DNA of 64,000 nucleotides from Anniella stebbinsi. Its lineage: Eukaryota > Chordata > Lepidosauria > Squamata > Anniellidae. The notes below the pieces were generated by a model that saw only the letters and a program-made list of their open reading frames with translations, made no database searches and was not told the DNA's origin. This document shows positions 61,520 to 64,000 of this stretch, in pieces (positions within the stretch are counted from its first letter, which is position 1; each line of letters opens with the position of its first letter). The DNA lies in the NCBI GenBank assembly GCA_029215795.1, contig JARDYH010000002.1:131199001-131263000 (forward strand). The letters run 5' to 3'. A program made the position numbers and the translations under genes.

Positions 61520-61795
61520 CCCATTGGCATAACAATTGCAAATGCTAATTGACATGTATAGATGCCATCAATACAGTACATCTCACCGGAGTGTAGAAGA
61601 CTGTGACGCATGCACCTTGCTCAGTCTGCTGTCCAGGTGCTATGGGTTGGCAACTTCAAGGCCCCCGTTGCTCTCCCTTCTTGGTAGACCGGGCTTAGAC
61701 TGGGCAGCCCTTCAAATAGAGGATGCCTTCAAAATCGAGGATAGTCCTCTGGCATCCCTTCAAATAAAGGTCTGCCCTCTGTAAAAGAGGACACC
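61520..61795 (-). mobile_element. hAT-like element fragment (family of 28108), reversed
   Basis: CAGTACATCTCACCGGAGTG matches ACAGTACATCTCATCGTAGT at 38461, and CCTTTCAAATAGAGGACG at 38991 matches CCTTCAAATAGAGGATGCC here. Diverged and truncated. Confidence 0.55.
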
Positions 61796-63442
61796 TGTCC
61801 ATTGGAGCAAAAAGCATCAAAGCATCCAGCTCCGCAGGCACTTGCTAGGGAAGCAAGCACTCATCCACTCATTGGGCACAGCTACTGCTATTATTGCTTT
61901 GCTCCATGTTCTAAATTGTTGTCCCTGGCTTAGGAGTGATGCAGAAGCCAGCCAAAGTCCTGGTGAGAAGAGGAGGCTCCTGCTTGGGTTTCTCTCAGGA
62001 CTATGAGTAAGGAATTTGTGTGGAAGGAGGGAGAAAACCAGTGTTGGTGCCTTCTGTTTCCCTCCCAGTCACACCTGCCGCTCTGCCCCGTCTCCTCCTC
62101 TTATATGACGGTTCTTTGGTTGAGTGAAGGCACTGCATTGTCCATAGCGTCCTTGTGACTCATGGTGCTGGGAAGTCAACTGGAACTTTGACCTGCAGAT
62201 CTTGCGAATTGGACTTGGGATAGAGCTACATGTCAGATGAATGCCTAGACATTTCAGTGATGCAGCCTTCTCTCTTCCCTAGCTGCCTCTTTGCAACGCA
62301 TATAGGAAAAGCTCACTTCCATGCCTTCAATGACTGTGCAACGCAGCCATCTGCAGAGCATCTCTTGGCCTACCTCATCTTCCTTCATCTTCAGTCAGTC
62401 TCTTTTGAATTATGTCCTGCTCTTATGCAACATATGTATGTCTTTTCACCAGGATGTAAAGAACAGATTAAATTCCAGTTTACATCTCTTTATGAGCAGG
62501 AGCACACCGTATGAATCCAATGAGGCACTTTCTTTTGCTTTCCTGGCTCAAGAGGCTCTTAGTACAATCATGATAATCTCAGCTTTTGCTTTTAAAATGG
62601 TAACTTGCTAGCCCTCATTCATGAGAGAACTCTGGGAGATTTGAATACAATGTCTGCTAAGGATCTTAATCCAAAAGTACAAAACTAGGTGCAATTCACC
62701 CGAACTCCTCTGTGAGCCATTCCCACCTCTGCGTAAGGTAATGGAAGGATCATAAATATGAGGTAAATTGCACATTTTCTTGCCGGGTTGGTTCAAGCAT
62801 GCATGTACATCACTGGCGTTCTGCATGTTTACTTGTTTACTATACACTTAAGAACTTGCAACTGAATGTGTAAACTGCTTCCTTTGCAGGGGGAGGGGGG
62901 AATGTTGCGTTTGAGCTCTCTGGGGTGACTTCATTCACACAAGCAAGGCATCACTGTATGTTGCATGCATGTGGAATCCAGGTCACACGCAATGCCATTT
63001 AGATTGTGGCATTGCAATGGGCACGTTCTTCATCAGCATATAAATTTGTTCCCAGGCTGAAATTCAAGGATATATATAATTTTGGAGTCCAAGGTCAGAC
63101 AAAACTATTTCTTGCTTCTCAGATCATTTTTGGCGATCATAATAAAAGACAAATGATGAATACATGATTGGTACGCTTGGCTTGGCTTGGCATCACAATT
63201 TTCTTTTTTGCTATTCCCTTATTGATATACTGGTTCAAAAAATTACTGCGATAAGCAGGGCCGGAGTCAAGGGGAGGCATGGTTGGGCAACTGCTGAGGG
63301 CCCACACCCCATCAGGGGCCTACTGACATGAGCCCTTTGGAGTAGTTCCTCCTCTTTACCCTTGTAAACTGCTCGTTCACCTGCCTCTTTCTCTGGCATG
63401 GACAACGCTGGTGATGAGGAAGAGGAGCAACAGGTGCCACTG
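61796..63442. other. Non-coding stretch, nothing recognised
   Basis: No coding exon or RNA gene. Open frames at 62230-62611 match no family I recognise. A possible short repeat at 63255-63440 resembles 16240-16380 (GGTTGGGCAACTGCTGAGGG / GGTTGGGCACCTGCTGTGGG). Confidence 0.4.
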
Positions 63443-64000
63443 CCTATTTATTTATTGCATTTTTATGCCACCCAATAGTCGGAGCTCTCTGGGCAGTTTA
63501 CAAAAATCAAAACCATAAAAACCATTCAAAATATAAAACAACAACAGTATAAAAATACAATACAAGAACACAAGCAGGATAAAACCAAGCAGCTATGCAA
63601 AAATTAATACCAATTTAAAATATCGATTTAAAACAGCAAAGTTAAAAATTAAACTGATAAACTGTTAAAATACTGAGAAATTAAAAAGGTCTTCACCTGG
63701 CATCGAAAAAAGTATAATGTAGGTGCCAGGCAAACCTCTCTAGGGAGCTCATTCCACAGCTGGGGTGCCACAGCAGAGAAGACCCCCCTTCTGGTAGCCA
63801 CCTGCCTCATTTCCTTTGGCAGGGGCTCATGGAGAAGGACCCCTGAGGATGGTCTTAGTATCCGGGCAGGTACATGTGGGAGGAGGTGTTCCTTCGGATA
63901 ACCTGGCCCCAAGTCGATTAGGGCTCTGAATGTTAATACTAGCACTTTGAATACTAGCCTGTTTGCTCACTGGTTCTCTGCCCTTCAAGGAAGCAAGGAT
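63443..64000 (-). mobile_element. LINE, minus strand, cut by the window edge (second L2/CR1-like family)
   Basis: The minus-strand frame 63945-63649 reads DLGPGYPKEHLLPHVPARIL, then LLHEPLPKEMRQVATRRG and LWNELPREV, an ORF2 C-terminus. The 3' UTR runs left to (AAAT)n at 63443 via AAACTGCCCAGAGAGCTCCG. It continues to the right edge. Confidence 0.8.

Overview
The window looks like a nuclear locus from a squamate reptile, probably a lizard. It has one recognisable protein-coding gene, RHOBTB2, surrounded by dense interspersed repeats. The squamate call is an inference from the repeat mix. CR1 3' ends carry the TTCTTATG-type octamer. There is a young L2-type LINE with an (ATT)n tail, an L1 3' end, a tRNA-Ala-derived SINE family, a second tRNA-derived SINE of ACA/Sauria type, and many small hAT-like MITEs.

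Region 1, 1-6.6 kb: the first four coding exons of RHOBTB2 on the minus strand (6551-6360, 5287-5184, 4443-4258, 3705-2696). All have GT/AG junctions and consistent phases. They encode residues 1-497, that is the Rho-like GTPase domain, the proline-rich linker and the split first BTB domain. The second BTB and the C-terminal domain lie beyond the left edge. The introns and the left flank hold CR1, SINE and L2-like debris.

Region 2, 6.6-18 kb: the 5' side of RHOBTB2. There are two CpG-rich blocks (about 12.85-13.48 kb and 17.1-17.7 kb), each with a minus-strand splice-donor-like site, so they are candidate alternative first exons or promoters. Between and beyond them lie a SINE, a repeated 0.6-0.9 kb DNA element ('element X') and an unusual GCGC-rich element.

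Region 3, 18-58 kb: no protein-coding exon recognised. It is a mosaic of hAT-type MITEs, LINE fragments, SINEs, microsatellites and unannotatable sequence. Several elements have clean 8-bp target-site duplications (TSDs), and several nested insertions can be read in order. The most striking is a 320-bp fold-back hAT element present four times. Three copies have perfect 8-bp TSDs, and each carries an extra hAT terminus in its centre.

Region 4, 58-64 kb: a near-complete L2-type LINE with an uninterrupted 999-codon endonuclease/reverse-transcriptase ORF. A 5'-truncated copy about 99% identical in the coding part lies at 40.8-41.8 kb. The right edge cuts a second LINE family on the minus strand.

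No CRISPR array, operon, free-standing tRNA gene or rRNA gene was seen. Repeat class names come from motif recognition, not from a library search.
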